Source: Parvularcula sp963922235 (GTDB lineage Bacteria > Pseudomonadota > Alphaproteobacteria > Caulobacterales > Parvularculaceae). Taken from it: 54,456 nucleotides of DNA. This document shows positions 24,705-33,435 of the stretch, piece after piece. The stretch spans positions 1 through 54,456 of the forward strand of contig CAWUIJ010000001.1 of assembly GCA_963922235.1 (NCBI GenBank). The letters run 5' to 3'. The first letter of the stretch is position 1, and each line of letters begins with the position of its first letter. Made by a program: the position numbers and the translations under genes. The notes beneath the pieces were generated by a model. It made no database searches, had not been told where the DNA came from, and saw nothing but the letters and a program-made list of their open reading frames with translations.

Positions 24705-25885
24705 CCCGTACGATCCTTCTTTGCGCGTGTGAACCATCCGGCGACGCTCTTGGTGCGTCGCTTATGGCAGCACTTAAAGAACGCTTGCCTAACCTGCGTT
24801 TCATCGGTGGTGGTGGACCGTTGATGGCCGAGCAAGGTCTGGAGAATCCACTCGACACAGATCAATTGGCGGTCATGGGCCCTGCGGACGCTCTTGCGGC
24901 GATCCCCAAAGCGTTGGGTTTGGCGTCATCGTTCGCCAAGTTGGCTCGTGATGAAAAGCCGGACATTGCTATTTTGGTTGATAGCTGGGCCTTTTCGAAG
25001 GTCGTCGCGGAACGGATCAAAAAGAAGGCCCCAGAGACGAAGCTTGCCAAACTCGGTGTCCCGCAGGTTTGGGCGTCCCGCCCGCATCGCGCCGCCGTGG
25101 CTTCCGAACTCTTCGATTTGCTTCTTTGCCTCTTACCCTTTGAGCCAAAGCATTTCACGGATGTGGGCGGTGCGGCCAAGTTTGTGGGCAATCCGAACTA
25201 TCAAATCGCCGCGTCGACCCCGCGTTCTGGTCCAGGGTTTCGTGCGAAACATGATATTGGTGATGCGCCGCTTCTGCTTCTTTTGCCGGGAAGCCGGAAT
25301 GGCGAAGTGAAACGCCTGTTGCCCGTCTTTGAACCAACGCTTGCAGAGATCTCCTCCCGTATTCCGGGACTTCGCACAGCCTTGATCGCAGCGCCTTCAG
25401 TTGAGGCACGCGTCAGGGCGGAGGCGGCCACATGGGACACGGAGGTTTTGATCGTTCCGCCTGAGGAGCGCTTCAACGCATTTGATGCAGGGGATGTGGC
25501 TCTCGTCGCGTCCGGGACGGTCACAACCGAGCTGGCACTTGCCGGAACGCCGATGGTTGTGACCTACAAGGTGGCGCCCATTGCCGCTTACTATGCCAAA
25601 AAAGTGATCACCACACCATTTATCACGATACTGAATATAATGGCTGGTGAAGCCGTGATACCGGAGCGCATTCAGCAAGACTGTATGTCGTCGCAGTTAA
25701 GCGCGGATGTGATCAGGCTCTTTCAAGATGACGATGCGCGGCGGCGGCAAACATCAGCGTTTCGCCGCCTCTTACCTGGTCTCATCGGCTCGAGCGATGC
25801 TGCTGATCAGGCGGCCGAAGAGATTGTGAAGTTAATCGACAGCGAAAATGGCAGCGACCTCGACAGCAGCACCGCGGGGGAGTGA
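24701..25885 (+). CDS. lpxB: Lipid-A-disaccharide synthase
   Basis: GT19 glycosyltransferase that joins UDP-2,3-diacylglucosamine and lipid X. The 394-residue protein has CACEPSGDALGASLMAAL at the N-terminus, VDSWAFSKVVAERIKKK, and in the C-terminal half LLLLPGSRNGEVKRLLP and ASGTVTTELALAGTPMVV. The start is a TTG forming a TTGA overlap with the lpxI stop, with a strong GGAGG site 8 bases upstream. Two normally conserved spots differ: the WAWR segment reads WASR and the VGHP segment reads VGNP. The 3' end overlaps a convergent gene by 54 bases. Confidence 0.93.
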   Translation: MTRTILLCACEPSGDALGASLMAALKERLPNLRFIGGGGPLMAEQGLENPLDTDQLAVMGPADALAAIPKALGLASSFAKLARDEKPDIAILVDSWAFSKVVAERIKKKAPETKLAKLGVPQVWASRPHRAAVASELFDLLLCLLPFEPKHFTDVGGAAKFVGNPNYQIAASTPRSGPGFRAKHDIGDAPLLLLLPGSRNGEVKRLLPVFEPTLAEISSRIPGLRTALIAAPSVEARVRAEAATWDTEVLIVPPEERFNAFDAGDVALVASGTVTTELALAGTPMVVTYKVAPIAAYYAKKVITTPFITILNIMAGEAVIPERIQQDCMSSQLSADVIRLFQDDDARRRQTSAFRRLLPGLIGSSDAADQAAEEIVKLIDSENGSDLDSSTAGE

Positions 25886-26293
25886 GGGGCATCCCACGGC
25901 CGCGCGTGCGTGACGACCGCGGTCGGCGAACAGGTCCTCCATGAGATTGGAGGCGCCGTTGATCACTTCTGGATGATCTTTGAAGCTCGGCGTACATGCG
26001 ACAAAGCCGTCCAGCTTGATACAGCATTGAGCACGCCCGAGATCCCCGCCCAAAGCGTGCTTGAGTTGAGAAACAATCATCACGCCGCACGCCTCAGCCG
26101 CTTTCGCGCCTTCTTCTGTGGTGAGCGTATCACCCACGACACCTGTGATGAGGTCGCCATTGCGAAAAGGGAGCTGGCCTGAGATAAAAATCAGTGAACC
26201 CACTTTCCGAGAAGGCACATAGCTCGCCAAAGGCAGGGCCGGTTCTGGCAGGATCAGGCCTTTCTCAGCCAGTTTATGCTCGACAGTGGTCAT
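25832..26293 (-). CDS. RidA/YjgF-family protein
   Basis: A 153-residue member of the RidA superfamily. It shows the start region SYVPSRKVGSLIFISGQLPF, the central KLDGFVACTP segment and the C-terminal ARAAVGCPSLPRGAAVEVAA with the arginine that binds the carboxylate in deaminating members. RidA hydrolyses reactive 2-aminoacrylate and related enamines; several paralogue groups lack that activity, and the longer N-terminus suggests one of these. Its 3' end overlaps that of lpxB. Confidence 0.88.
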   Translation of the reverse strand: MTTVEHKLAEKGLILPEPALPLASYVPSRKVGSLIFISGQLPFRNGDLITGVVGDTLTTEEGAKAAEACGVMIVSQLKHALGGDLGRAQCCIKLDGFVACTPSFKDHPEVINGASNLMEDLFADRGRHARAAVGCPSLPRGAAVEVAAIFAVD

Positions 26294-26322
26294 GTTGATT
26301 TCCTCCCTCGTGGTCCCTCAAA

Positions 26323-26667
26323 CTAAGCGCCAAGAAGGGCGTTTTGCACGTCTTTTGTCCAGCCGACATGGACAGCTTCTCCGACCTCGATCACTGGACG
26401 CTTAATCAAAGTGGGATGGCTTTGGAGAAGAGCAGAAGGCTCTTCATTCCGTTCGTCTTCGGACAGGTTGCGCCAAGTGGTTGAGCGTTTGTTGATCAGC
26501 ACGTCTTGTCCCACGGCTTCGAGCCACTTGGGGAGCAAAGCGCTGAGGTCCGCTTCCGTCCTAATGTCGACAAAGCTCGGTGACAGCCCGCCATCGCGCA
26601 GCGCCTTCAGCGCCTTCTTGCAAGTGTCGCAGTTCTTGAGGCCTGTGAGAGTGAGGTCCATATCCAT
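26323..26667 (-). CDS. ArsC/Spx-family (YffB-like) thioredoxin-fold protein
   Basis: A 114-residue thioredoxin-fold protein with the redox pair CDTCKK at residues about 13-18, the DIRTEAD segment after the second strand and the conserved PTLIKRPVIEVG near residue 85-96. This is the ArsC-family reductase group of E. coli YffB, whose function is not settled. Two ATG codons (26667 and 26661) are possible starts. It precedes the RidA-like gene on the same strand with a 29-base gap and follows dinB by 12 bases. Confidence 0.85.
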   Translation of the reverse strand: MDMDLTLTGLKNCDTCKKALKALRDGGLSPSFVDIRTEADLSALLPKWLEAVGQDVLINKRSTTWRNLSEDERNEEPSALLQSHPTLIKRPVIEVGEAVHVGWTKDVQNALLGA

Positions 26668-26679
26668 TCCAAAGGTGGG

Positions 26680-27951
26680 TTAGCGTTTTGTGGTGCGACG
26701 GTCGCGCATGGTGCCGATGACATCTTTTCCAAACTTGCCCCTCAATGTCGCCAGCGCGTCTTCGCGTTGCCGGTGTCGTTCATGATCTTCAGGGTAGGCA
26801 AGGTCTGCTCGCGCGACGTCATCCGAGACCAAGTCAGAAATCCCTACACCGATCAAGCGATAGGCATGGTGTGGGGAACGCAACTGCTCTTCAGCGAGCA
26901 GTGACTTGGCTTCTTCGAATAGGACGGCAGCCAAATTGGTGGCCACACCGAGCGTTCGGCGGCGCGTGAGACTTTTGAATTGTGCGGTTTTGAGCTTCAA
27001 GGTGACCACCAGACCGGCAAGGCCTTTTTCCTTTGCGCGCTCCGATACCTTTTGCGCCATAGCGTAGAGGCGATCTTCGAGAATCGTGCGGTCCATCGTA
27101 TCTGTCTCGAAGGTGGTTTCTCCTGAGACCGACTTCGTTGTGCGGTCAAGGCGAACGGGCCGGGGGTCTCTGCCCATCGCGCGTGCATGGAGCCAAAGGC
27201 CGTTTTCACCAAAGCGTTCGGTCAGGGTGCGGAGATCAAGCGCTTGCACGTCCCCTATTGTGTGGATGCCCTCTTTCTCCAGCTTGGCGGCAAAAGCTGC
27301 GCCTACGCCGTAAATTTTCCGAACGGGTAGGCCCGCCAAAAAGGAGATGGTTTCCGCTTCACCAATCACGGCGAAGCCCCGCGGCTTATCGAGATCTGAT
27401 GCCAGTTTTGCCAGCGACTTGTTGTGGCTGAGCCCGATGGAGACGGTGATTCCCACCTCCTGTTCGATGCGCCGTTGAAGTTTGACCAGCGTGGAAGCGG
27501 GCGCGCAGCCGTGAAGGCGCTCTGTTCCGGAAAGATCGACAAAGGCCTCATCGATCGACACCGGCTCCACCAAGGGCGTCATGTCATGCATCGCTGCTCG
27601 GACAAGCTTCGAGGCCGCTCGATAGGCTTCGAATCGCGGCTTCGCGATCACCGCGTCGGGACAGAGCCGTTTTGCTTTGAACATCGGCATGGCCGAGCGG
27701 ACACCGTAGGTTCGCGCGATATAGCAGGCTGCCGACACCACCCCTCGCTGACCTCCACCCACCAGAACCGGTTTGTGTTCGAGGCTCGGATCATCTCTTT
27801 TTTCCACAGCCGCGAAAAAAGCATCACAATCCACATGGGCAATCGAGAGGGTGGTGATCTCTGGGTGAGAGAGACGACGGAAGCCAGAACAGGCGTTTTG
27901 GTCGCAACAAGCGGAAAAAGCACCGCAACCTAGACAAAGATCACCCGTCAA
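26680..27951 (-). CDS. dinB: DNA polymerase IV with N-terminal cysteine segment
   Basis: Y-family translesion polymerase. The 423-residue protein has the palm motifs SIAHVDCDAFFAAVE and PVSIDEAFVDLSG with the catalytic acidic residues, the thumb IYGVGAAFAAKLEKEGI and the little-finger domain. Before the polymerase core are about 33 residues with five cysteines (C6, C9, C15, C16, C21), a pattern that resembles the small zinc-ribbon-like N-terminus of alphaproteobacterial DinB proteins. The only in-frame start that keeps this part is a TTG at 27951. No beta-clamp motif is certain at the C-terminus (KR-rich end). Divergent from divK. Confidence 0.93.
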   Translation of the reverse strand: MTGDLCLGCGAFSACCDQNACSGFRRLSHPEITTLSIAHVDCDAFFAAVEKRDDPSLEHKPVLVGGGQRGVVSAACYIARTYGVRSAMPMFKAKRLCPDAVIAKPRFEAYRAASKLVRAAMHDMTPLVEPVSIDEAFVDLSGTERLHGCAPASTLVKLQRRIEQEVGITVSIGLSHNKSLAKLASDLDKPRGFAVIGEAETISFLAGLPVRKIYGVGAAFAAKLEKEGIHTIGDVQALDLRTLTERFGENGLWLHARAMGRDPRPVRLDRTTKSVSGETTFETDTMDRTILEDRLYAMAQKVSERAKEKGLAGLVVTLKLKTAQFKSLTRRRTLGVATNLAAVLFEEAKSLLAEEQLRSPHHAYRLIGVGISDLVSDDVARADLAYPEDHERHRQREDALATLRGKFGKDVIGTMRDRRTTKR

Positions 27952-28091
27952 ACCGTCACCGCCGTCAACCTGTGATTAAGCCCCGGCAACCTAAGCCGGA
28001 TGAAATTGAGGGCTCTCAGAGACTCGCCCTTAATCTTAAAGCGCGTTCTAACCATGCAAGTGGGGGGCCCGCAAACCGGTGGATAAGGGCC

Positions 28092-28466
28092 ATGGACACA
28101 GGCGTGAAGACCATTCTGGTGGTTGAGGATAACGAGCTGAATATGAAGCTCTTCAACGACCTGCTTGAGGTTCAAGGCTATAAGATCCTGCAAGCGGGCA
28201 ACGGTGACGACGCCTATCGTCTTGCGATGGACCATACGCCTGATCTTATTTTGATGGACATTCAGCTGCCTGAACGGTCGGGAACTGAGGTTGCGCGGCA
28301 AATGAAGTCCGAGCCGCAGCTTGCAAGCGTACCGATCATTGCGATCACGGCCTTCGCTATGAAGGACGATGAGGAACGTATTCGCTCAGCGGGATGTGAT
28401 GATTATCTGGCAAAACCTATCTCCGTCACGGAGTTCCTTGAGAAAGTGAAAAGGTATTTGACTTAA
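28092..28466 (+). CDS. divK: Single-domain response regulator DivK
   Basis: A 124-residue receiver domain and nothing else. It matches DivK of Caulobacter closely in key spots: ILVVEDNELNMKLFNDLLE, the phosphoacceptor D56 in LILMDIQLP, ITAFAMKDDEERIRSAGCDD and KPISVTEFLEKVKR. DivK is phosphorylated by DivJ, dephosphorylated by PleC, and controls CckA-CtrA and hence cell-cycle entry. The start is ATG at 28092; the frame before it is not family-like. pleD follows after 36 bases, the classic pairing. Confidence 0.95.
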   Translation: MDTGVKTILVVEDNELNMKLFNDLLEVQGYKILQAGNGDDAYRLAMDHTPDLILMDIQLPERSGTEVARQMKSEPQLASVPIIAITAFAMKDDEERIRSAGCDDYLAKPISVTEFLEKVKRYLT

Positions 28467-28502
28467 CCCTGTTCCGGCAAGACCGCTTGCTAGGGATGGA
28501 TT

Positions 28503-29873
28503 ATGACTGCGCGGGTTCTCGTCGTTGATGACCTCGAGCCAAACGTTAAGCTTCTGGAAGCGAAGCTGCGTGCTGAGTATTTCGAAGTTCTGACAGCGCT
28601 CTCAGGGCAAGAAGCTATTGAAATTGCTGAAGAGCAACAGCCTGATATTGTTCTTCTCGATGTCATGATGCCAGGCCTTGATGGGTTCGAAACTTGCCAG
28701 CGGCTCAAGGGAAGTGACGCTACCTGGCATATTCCCGTGGTGATGGTCACCGCTCTCGACCAGCAGGCGGACCGAGTCGCAGGCTTGAACGCGGGCGCGG
28801 ACGATTTTCTCACCAAGCCTGTTCAAGACATTGCGCTTTTTGCACGTGTCCGAAGCTTAACCCGCTACAAACAGATGACGGACGAGCTCCGCCATCGCCA
28901 CCAGGCGGGCGCCCGGATGGGTGTTCTGAACAAAGCCGACCTGACCCAATACGATTCGAAAGAAGCGACGATTCTCGCGGTCACTGACCAACCTTCGATT
29001 CCTGAGCTCGAAAACGGCTCAGAGCATATGCCGAGCCAAGTCTCGGTGATCTATGAAAGCGATGGCCGGATGGCGCTGGAAGCGATTCGCCGCGGTGAGC
29101 CTGACCTTGTGCTGATGGATCTTGGGCTTTCGACCTATGATCCTCTCCGCCTCTGCTCAGCGATTCGCGCTTTCGACATGACTCGCCTCGCCCCGCTTTT
29201 GGCCGTCGCAGGGCCGGAAGAGACGCGCATGGTTGTGCGTGCGCTTGATCTGGGTGTGTCGGACTATTTGATGAAGCCGATCGATTCGCAGGAGCTTGCT
29301 GCGCGTGTGCGGACACAGATCCGCCGCATGCGTTATATCGAGCACCTTCGAGCATCATTCGATGAAACACTCGAACTGGCGATCACGGATCAGTTGACGG
29401 GGCTCTACAACCGCCGTTTCTTGGCGACGCAAGGTCCGAAGCTTCTTGATGACGCTCGGAGTGATGACGATGATCTGACGTGTTTGATGATCGATATCGA
29501 TCACTTCAAGCGCGTGAACGACACCTACGGTCACGACGCTGGCGACGAAGTTCTCAAAGAGATTTCTGGTCGTCTGACAACATCCATCCGGGGCGCTGAT
29601 CTTGCCTGCCGTACAGGCGGCGAAGAATTCGTGCTTCTGATGCCAAAGACACCCAAAAACGCAGCTCATCTGATTGCTGAACGTTTGCGCGCCGCTGTAG
29701 AGGCCGAAGCTGTGACGATTCCAAGTGGTGAAGAGATCAATGTGACGGTCTCGATTGGCGTCTCGAGCTTTATGATCACCGACTCGTTGGCTGCGGTTCT
29801 GAAGCGTGCTGACGAAGCGCTCTACAGAGCCAAAGAGTCCGGCCGCAACCGTGTGATCGACGAGGCTGCGTAA
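28503..29873 (+). CDS. pleD: Diguanylate cyclase response regulator PleD
   Basis: Makes cyclic di-GMP when phosphorylated and drives the swarmer-to-stalked transition in Caulobacter. The 456-residue protein has a receiver domain with D53 (DIVLLDVMMPG), a second receiver-like domain (about 155-290, LVLMDLGLST), and a GGDEF domain with active site GGEEF at 372-376. The inhibitory c-di-GMP site RxxD (RGAD, 363-366) is in place, so feedback inhibition is expected. Convergent with glnA. Confidence 0.96.
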   Translation: MTARVLVVDDLEPNVKLLEAKLRAEYFEVLTALSGQEAIEIAEEQQPDIVLLDVMMPGLDGFETCQRLKGSDATWHIPVVMVTALDQQADRVAGLNAGADDFLTKPVQDIALFARVRSLTRYKQMTDELRHRHQAGARMGVLNKADLTQYDSKEATILAVTDQPSIPELENGSEHMPSQVSVIYESDGRMALEAIRRGEPDLVLMDLGLSTYDPLRLCSAIRAFDMTRLAPLLAVAGPEETRMVVRALDLGVSDYLMKPIDSQELAARVRTQIRRMRYIEHLRASFDETLELAITDQLTGLYNRRFLATQGPKLLDDARSDDDDLTCLMIDIDHFKRVNDTYGHDAGDEVLKEISGRLTTSIRGADLACRTGGEEFVLLMPKTPKNAAHLIAERLRAAVEAEAVTIPSGEEINVTVSIGVSSFMITDSLAAVLKRADEALYRAKESGRNRVIDEAA

Positions 29874-29906
29874 AAAAGCCCGCCGGAGGGGTGACCTCCG
29901 ACGGGC
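29873..29906 (-). terminator. Rho-independent terminator of glnA
   Basis: Read on the minus strand, a GC-rich stem of 6 plus 3 base pairs around one mismatch (CCTCCG / CGGAGG core, 5-base loop) is followed by TTTTTT (29873-29878). It lies 22 bases after the glnA stop and directly abuts the pleD stop. Confidence 0.7.
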
Positions 29907-29927
29907 AATTGCAGATCGAAGCAGGGC

Positions 29928-31334
29928 TTAGCTGCTGTAATACATGTCGAATTCGACGGGGTGTGGCGTCTGGTTATAGCGCGACACTTCTTCTTCCTTC
30001 AGCTCAAGATAGCCGTTGATTTGGTCGTCGTTGAAGACGTTGCCTTTGGTCAGGAACGCGCGATCTTTATCGAGAGCTTCGAGCGACATTTCGAGCGAGC
30101 TTGATACAGTCGGCACGTCGCGAAGTTCAGCATCGCTCAGTGCGTAGAGATCGTCTTCCATCGGATCACCTGGGTGGATCTTGTTCTCGATACCGTCGAG
30201 ACCCGCCATCAGGAGAGCGGTGAAGGTGAGGTAAGGGTTACCTGCTGCATCAGGGAAACGAGTCTCGATGCGCTTAGCCTTCGGCGAGCTGACCCACGGA
30301 ATACGGACGGATGCGGAGCGGTTCCGTGATGAGTAAGCCAGGATCACAGGCGCTTCAAAGCCTGGGATGAGGCGCTTGTAGCTGTTGGTCGTCGAGTTCG
30401 CGAAAGCGTTGATCGCCCGTGCGTGCTTAATGATCCCGCCGATATAGTGCAGGCAGGTTTCGCTCAGGCCCGTGTATCCGTCACCGGCAAAGATCGTGTT
30501 GTCGTCTTTCCAGATTGACTGGTGGACATGCATGCCTGAGCCGTTGTCGTTGTAGACTGGCTTCGGCATGAAGGTCGCTGTTTTGCCGAAGCTGTCAGCA
30601 ACCTGCTGGACCACGTATTTGTAGATCTGCAGGTGGTCAGCGATTTTCGTCAGTGTATTGAACTTGATGCCAAGCTCGTGCTGCGAAGGCGCCACCTCAT
30701 GGTGATGCTTCTCGGTCTCGAGGCCCATCTCGTTCATATAGGCGATCATCTCTGAACGCATGTCTTGTTCGCTATCGACAGGAGGAACCGGGAAGTAACC
30801 GCCCTTGGCCCGTGGACGGTGGCCAAGGTTTCCGCCTTCCATCGGCGTGTCCATGTTGTAGGGACCTTCGCCGCTATCGATGGAGAAACCAATATTGTCC
30901 TGGGACGTCGAAATCAGCACGTCTTCGAAAACAAAGAACTCTGCTTCCGGACCAAAGAACGCTGCGTCACCGATACCGGAGCTTTTGAGGTAGGCCTCAG
31001 CAGCTTTCGCCGTGGAGCGTGGGTCACGGTTGTAAGGCGACATATCTTCAGGCTCGAGGATGTCGCAGGTCAGGGACAGCGTGCGGGCCTGGAAGAAGGG
31101 ATCAATGATGGCGGTGTCAGGATCCGGCATCAGGACCATGTCACTTTCGTTGATCGGTTTCCAACCAGCAATGGACGAACCGTCAAACATCGAGCCATTC
31201 TCGAAGAAACCTTCGTCGATCTGACCCTTATCGAAGGTGACGTGCTGCCATTTTCCGCGCGTGTCGGTGAACCGGAGGTCGACAAACTGGATGTCGTCGT
31301 CCTTGATCAATTTGAGGACGTTTTCAGCGGTCAT
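29928..31334 (-). CDS. glnA: Glutamine synthetase type I
   Basis: ATP-dependent amidation of glutamate, the main route of ammonia assimilation; dodecameric. The 468-residue length and the motifs FVDLRFTDTRGKWQHV, FDGSSIAGW, GPEAEFFVFED, NDNGSGMHVHQS and the segment around NRSASVRIP are those of class I-beta enzymes. Tyr397 in DLYALSDAE is the adenylylation site, so control by GlnE is expected. The frame extends to 31397, but ATG at 31334 (MTAENVLKLIKDDD) is the family start, with AAAGGA upstream. No glnB is adjacent, unlike in many relatives. Confidence 0.97.
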   Translation of the reverse strand: MTAENVLKLIKDDDIQFVDLRFTDTRGKWQHVTFDKGQIDEGFFENGSMFDGSSIAGWKPINESDMVLMPDPDTAIIDPFFQARTLSLTCDILEPEDMSPYNRDPRSTAKAAEAYLKSSGIGDAAFFGPEAEFFVFEDVLISTSQDNIGFSIDSGEGPYNMDTPMEGGNLGHRPRAKGGYFPVPPVDSEQDMRSEMIAYMNEMGLETEKHHHEVAPSQHELGIKFNTLTKIADHLQIYKYVVQQVADSFGKTATFMPKPVYNDNGSGMHVHQSIWKDDNTIFAGDGYTGLSETCLHYIGGIIKHARAINAFANSTTNSYKRLIPGFEAPVILAYSSRNRSASVRIPWVSSPKAKRIETRFPDAAGNPYLTFTALLMAGLDGIENKIHPGDPMEDDLYALSDAELRDVPTVSSSLEMSLEALDKDRAFLTKGNVFNDDQINGYLELKEEEVSRYNQTPHPVEFDMYYSS

Positions 31335-31433
31335 GGAGCTTTTTTCCTTTATAACAATGTTGCGCCGCACATGAGGCCAGGTTCGCCTCAGACGCAAGAC
31401 GAAACATGCTTTTAGCTGAATCTTGCGCGAAAT

Positions 31434-32033
31434 TCAGCCTTTTTGGCTGTTTCCGATCTTGGGCTCGCTGCCATCGAGCAGCCGCGCGATGTTCTCGCGA
31501 TGCCTGATGAAGATCAAAACCGTCATGAAAAGAACGGCTAAGAAGAGAACAACCTTGCCCGCGATAAGAAATGCGATGGGTGTCACCGTCGCCGCGAGAA
31601 GGGCGGCGAGGGACGAATAGCGCAGCATGAATGCCGTCCCGAGCCAGGTGATAGCGGCGACAAACAGCCCGATGGGCCAGAGAGCGAGCAGGGTGCCAAA
31701 GTAAGTCGCCACGCCTTTTCCGCCCTTGAAGCCCAAGAACACCGGGAAAAGATGGCCCAGGAAGGCTGAAGCGCCAGCGAGGGCCATAGCCATCGGATCG
31801 CCACTGGTGACGGTCGCAGCAATCAAGACCGCGATCGCCCCTTTGCCGCTGTCGAGTAGGAAGGTGGCTAAGGCGAGGTCCTTGCGTCCGGTCCGCAATA
31901 CATTGGTGGCGCCGATATTGCCTGAGCCAATGTCGCGGATGTCGCCCAGTCCAGCCGTTCGTACAATGACGAGGCCAAACGGTATCGCACCCAAGAGATA
32001 TGACAAGACAACAATAAGGAGGATGGTGATCAT
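31434..32033 (-). CDS. plsY: Glycerol-3-phosphate acyltransferase PlsY
   Basis: Transfers the acyl group of acyl-phosphate to glycerol-3-phosphate at the inner membrane, starting phospholipid synthesis. The 199-residue protein has five to six hydrophobic helices and the family motifs DIGSGNIGATNVLRTGRK, GHLFPVFLGFKGGKGVAT and the last loop with RHRENIARL. Its ATG overlaps the pyrB stop by 4 bases (ATGA). Confidence 0.96.
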   Translation of the reverse strand: MITILLIVVLSYLLGAIPFGLVIVRTAGLGDIRDIGSGNIGATNVLRTGRKDLALATFLLDSGKGAIAVLIAATVTSGDPMAMALAGASAFLGHLFPVFLGFKGGKGVATYFGTLLALWPIGLFVAAITWLGTAFMLRYSSLAALLAATVTPIAFLIAGKVVLFLAVLFMTVLIFIRHRENIARLLDGSEPKIGNSQKG

Positions 32034-32977
32034 AGCGAGGCGGCGAACTCCAAAACGGCCATGCGGGTCGGAACGCCCATAGCGACTTGTTTGAGGATCA
32101 GCGAGCGGTCAGGGTGATCAGCTATGTTGCCATCGATCTCAACGCCCCGGTTCATAGGTCCCGGATGCATCACCAGCGCCGTTGGCTTGGCAAGGCTCAA
32201 AGATTCCGATGTCACGCCATAGTCCGAGCGATAAGCCACCTGATCGACCGATGCGTCTGCGCTCAGACGCTCGAGCTGAATCCTCAGTGTCATGATGATA
32301 TCAGCGTCTTTGAACGCGGCCTTTTGGTCCTTCGTCATCGACGCAACGCCTTGCGGCGCTTGATCAGGGAGCATCTCGCCAGGCCCGCAATAGCGAACCT
32401 CGGCGCCGAGCCGGGCGAAGAGCGGTGCGCATGAGGCAGCCACGCGGCTGTGCAGGAGGTCACCGACAATGGTGATCGTGAGGCCTTCGAGACCTGTCTC
32501 TGGTGTCCTTCCTAGGGCCTTGAGGATCGTCGCGGCGTCAAGCAAGGCTTGGGTCGGGTGGCCAAAGGCGCCTTCGCCGGCATTGATGATCGCGGTGCTC
32601 AATCCGTGCTCTTCGACAGCCTTTCGAGCAGCATCAATCGTTCCGGCGCCACCTGCGCGCAGCACCATGAAGTCGGCGCCCTGGGCACAAAGGGTGAGGA
32701 CCGTATCACGCACCGATTCCCCTTTGTGTACGGAGGAAGCCGCCACAGGAACCGTGACCACATGGGCACCCATCCGCATCCCAGCGACCGCAAAGCTCAG
32801 GCTCGTACGGGTTGAATTCTCATAGAAGAGGTTGAAAAGGAGGCGGTTTTGAAGAGGGCTGTCGAGATGATGACCGGCCTCGAGGGCGGCATCGATAGCA
32901 AGTGTCCTCGTCAGAATCTGACGAATATCCGCATCGCTGAGGGCATCGATCCCGGTGAGATGGTTCACAGCGCACAT
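32030..32977 (-). CDS. pyrB: Aspartate carbamoyltransferase catalytic subunit
   Basis: Condenses carbamoyl phosphate and aspartate, the first committed step of pyrimidine synthesis. The 315-residue protein has the carbamoyl-phosphate site FYENSTRTSLSF, the GDLLHSRVAAS loop (normally GDI-x-HSRVARS) and the C-terminal MHPGPMNRGVEI. No pyrI regulatory subunit is nearby. Relatives often have pyrC immediately after pyrB; here plsY follows directly. The start lies 13 bases inside the ruvX 3' end. Confidence 0.95.
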   Translation of the reverse strand: MCAVNHLTGIDALSDADIRQILTRTLAIDAALEAGHHLDSPLQNRLLFNLFYENSTRTSLSFAVAGMRMGAHVVTVPVAASSVHKGESVRDTVLTLCAQGADFMVLRAGGAGTIDAARKAVEEHGLSTAIINAGEGAFGHPTQALLDAATILKALGRTPETGLEGLTITIVGDLLHSRVAASCAPLFARLGAEVRYCGPGEMLPDQAPQGVASMTKDQKAAFKDADIIMTLRIQLERLSADASVDQVAYRSDYGVTSESLSLAKPTALVMHPGPMNRGVEIDGNIADHPDRSLILKQVAMGVPTRMAVLEFAASL

Positions 32978-33435
32978 CCTCTTCTCAGCTCGGCCAGCCT
33001 CGCCAGAGCTCCTTCGAGAATGAAGCTCGCCGCGTGGCTGTCGATCACCGCTGCCCGTTTCGCCCGGGAGACGTCAAGGTCTATGAGGTGCCGCTCGGCG
33101 GCGGCAGTGGACATTCGCTCGTCCCAGAAGACGATAGGAAGGTCCGTCTTGCCCGCGAGATTTTTCGAGAATGTCTTGGTGGCCTGCACCCGGGGGCCAT
33201 CGGTCCCGTCCATGTTGCGCGGCAAGCCCAGGACAAAGCCAATGGCGCCGCGCTCTTCGGCCATGGTCAAAAGCGTTTGGGCGTCGGCCGTGAACTTCGT
33301 GCGCTTGATCGTGGTGACGGGGGTCGCCAAGGTTTGGCGGGGATCTGAGACAGCAACGCCAATGGTTTTCACTCCAAGATCGAGCCCGATGAGCGCTCCC
33401 TCCTTGTCCGTGAAATGGTCAATGCTCTTTGCCAT
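32965..33435 (-). CDS. ruvX: RuvX/YqgF-type Holliday junction resolvase-like protein
   Basis: RNase H-fold protein implicated in 16S pre-rRNA 5' processing and named as putative Holliday-junction resolvase. The 156-residue chain has GALIGLDLGVKTIGVAVSD, FVLGLPRNMDGTDG and VFWDERMSTAAAERHLID with the acidic residues of the fold. The frame continues to 33564, but the ATG at 33435 (MAKSIDHFTDKEG) is the family start. That start overlaps the start of the divergent peptidase gene by 14 bases. Confidence 0.93.
   Translation of the reverse strand: MAKSIDHFTDKEGALIGLDLGVKTIGVAVSDPRQTLATPVTTIKRTKFTADAQTLLTMAEERGAIGFVLGLPRNMDGTDGPRVQATKTFSKNLAGKTDLPIVFWDERMSTAAAERHLIDLDVSRAKRAAVIDSHAASFILEGALARLAELRRGCAL

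Noticed and set aside
28030..28039. A CtrA box upstream of divK (TTAATCTTAA)
   Set aside because: The two TTAA halves are separated by 2 bases, not the 7 of the CtrA consensus, and no other full site was found.
31335..31433. A sigma-54 promoter in front of glnA
   Set aside because: A TGGC ... GC pair is present, but the spacing between GG and GC is 8 bases where 10 is needed.
32849..33421. The 5' extension of the metallopeptidase frame
   Set aside because: It is antisense to pyrB and ruvX; the signal peptide starts at the ATG at 33422.
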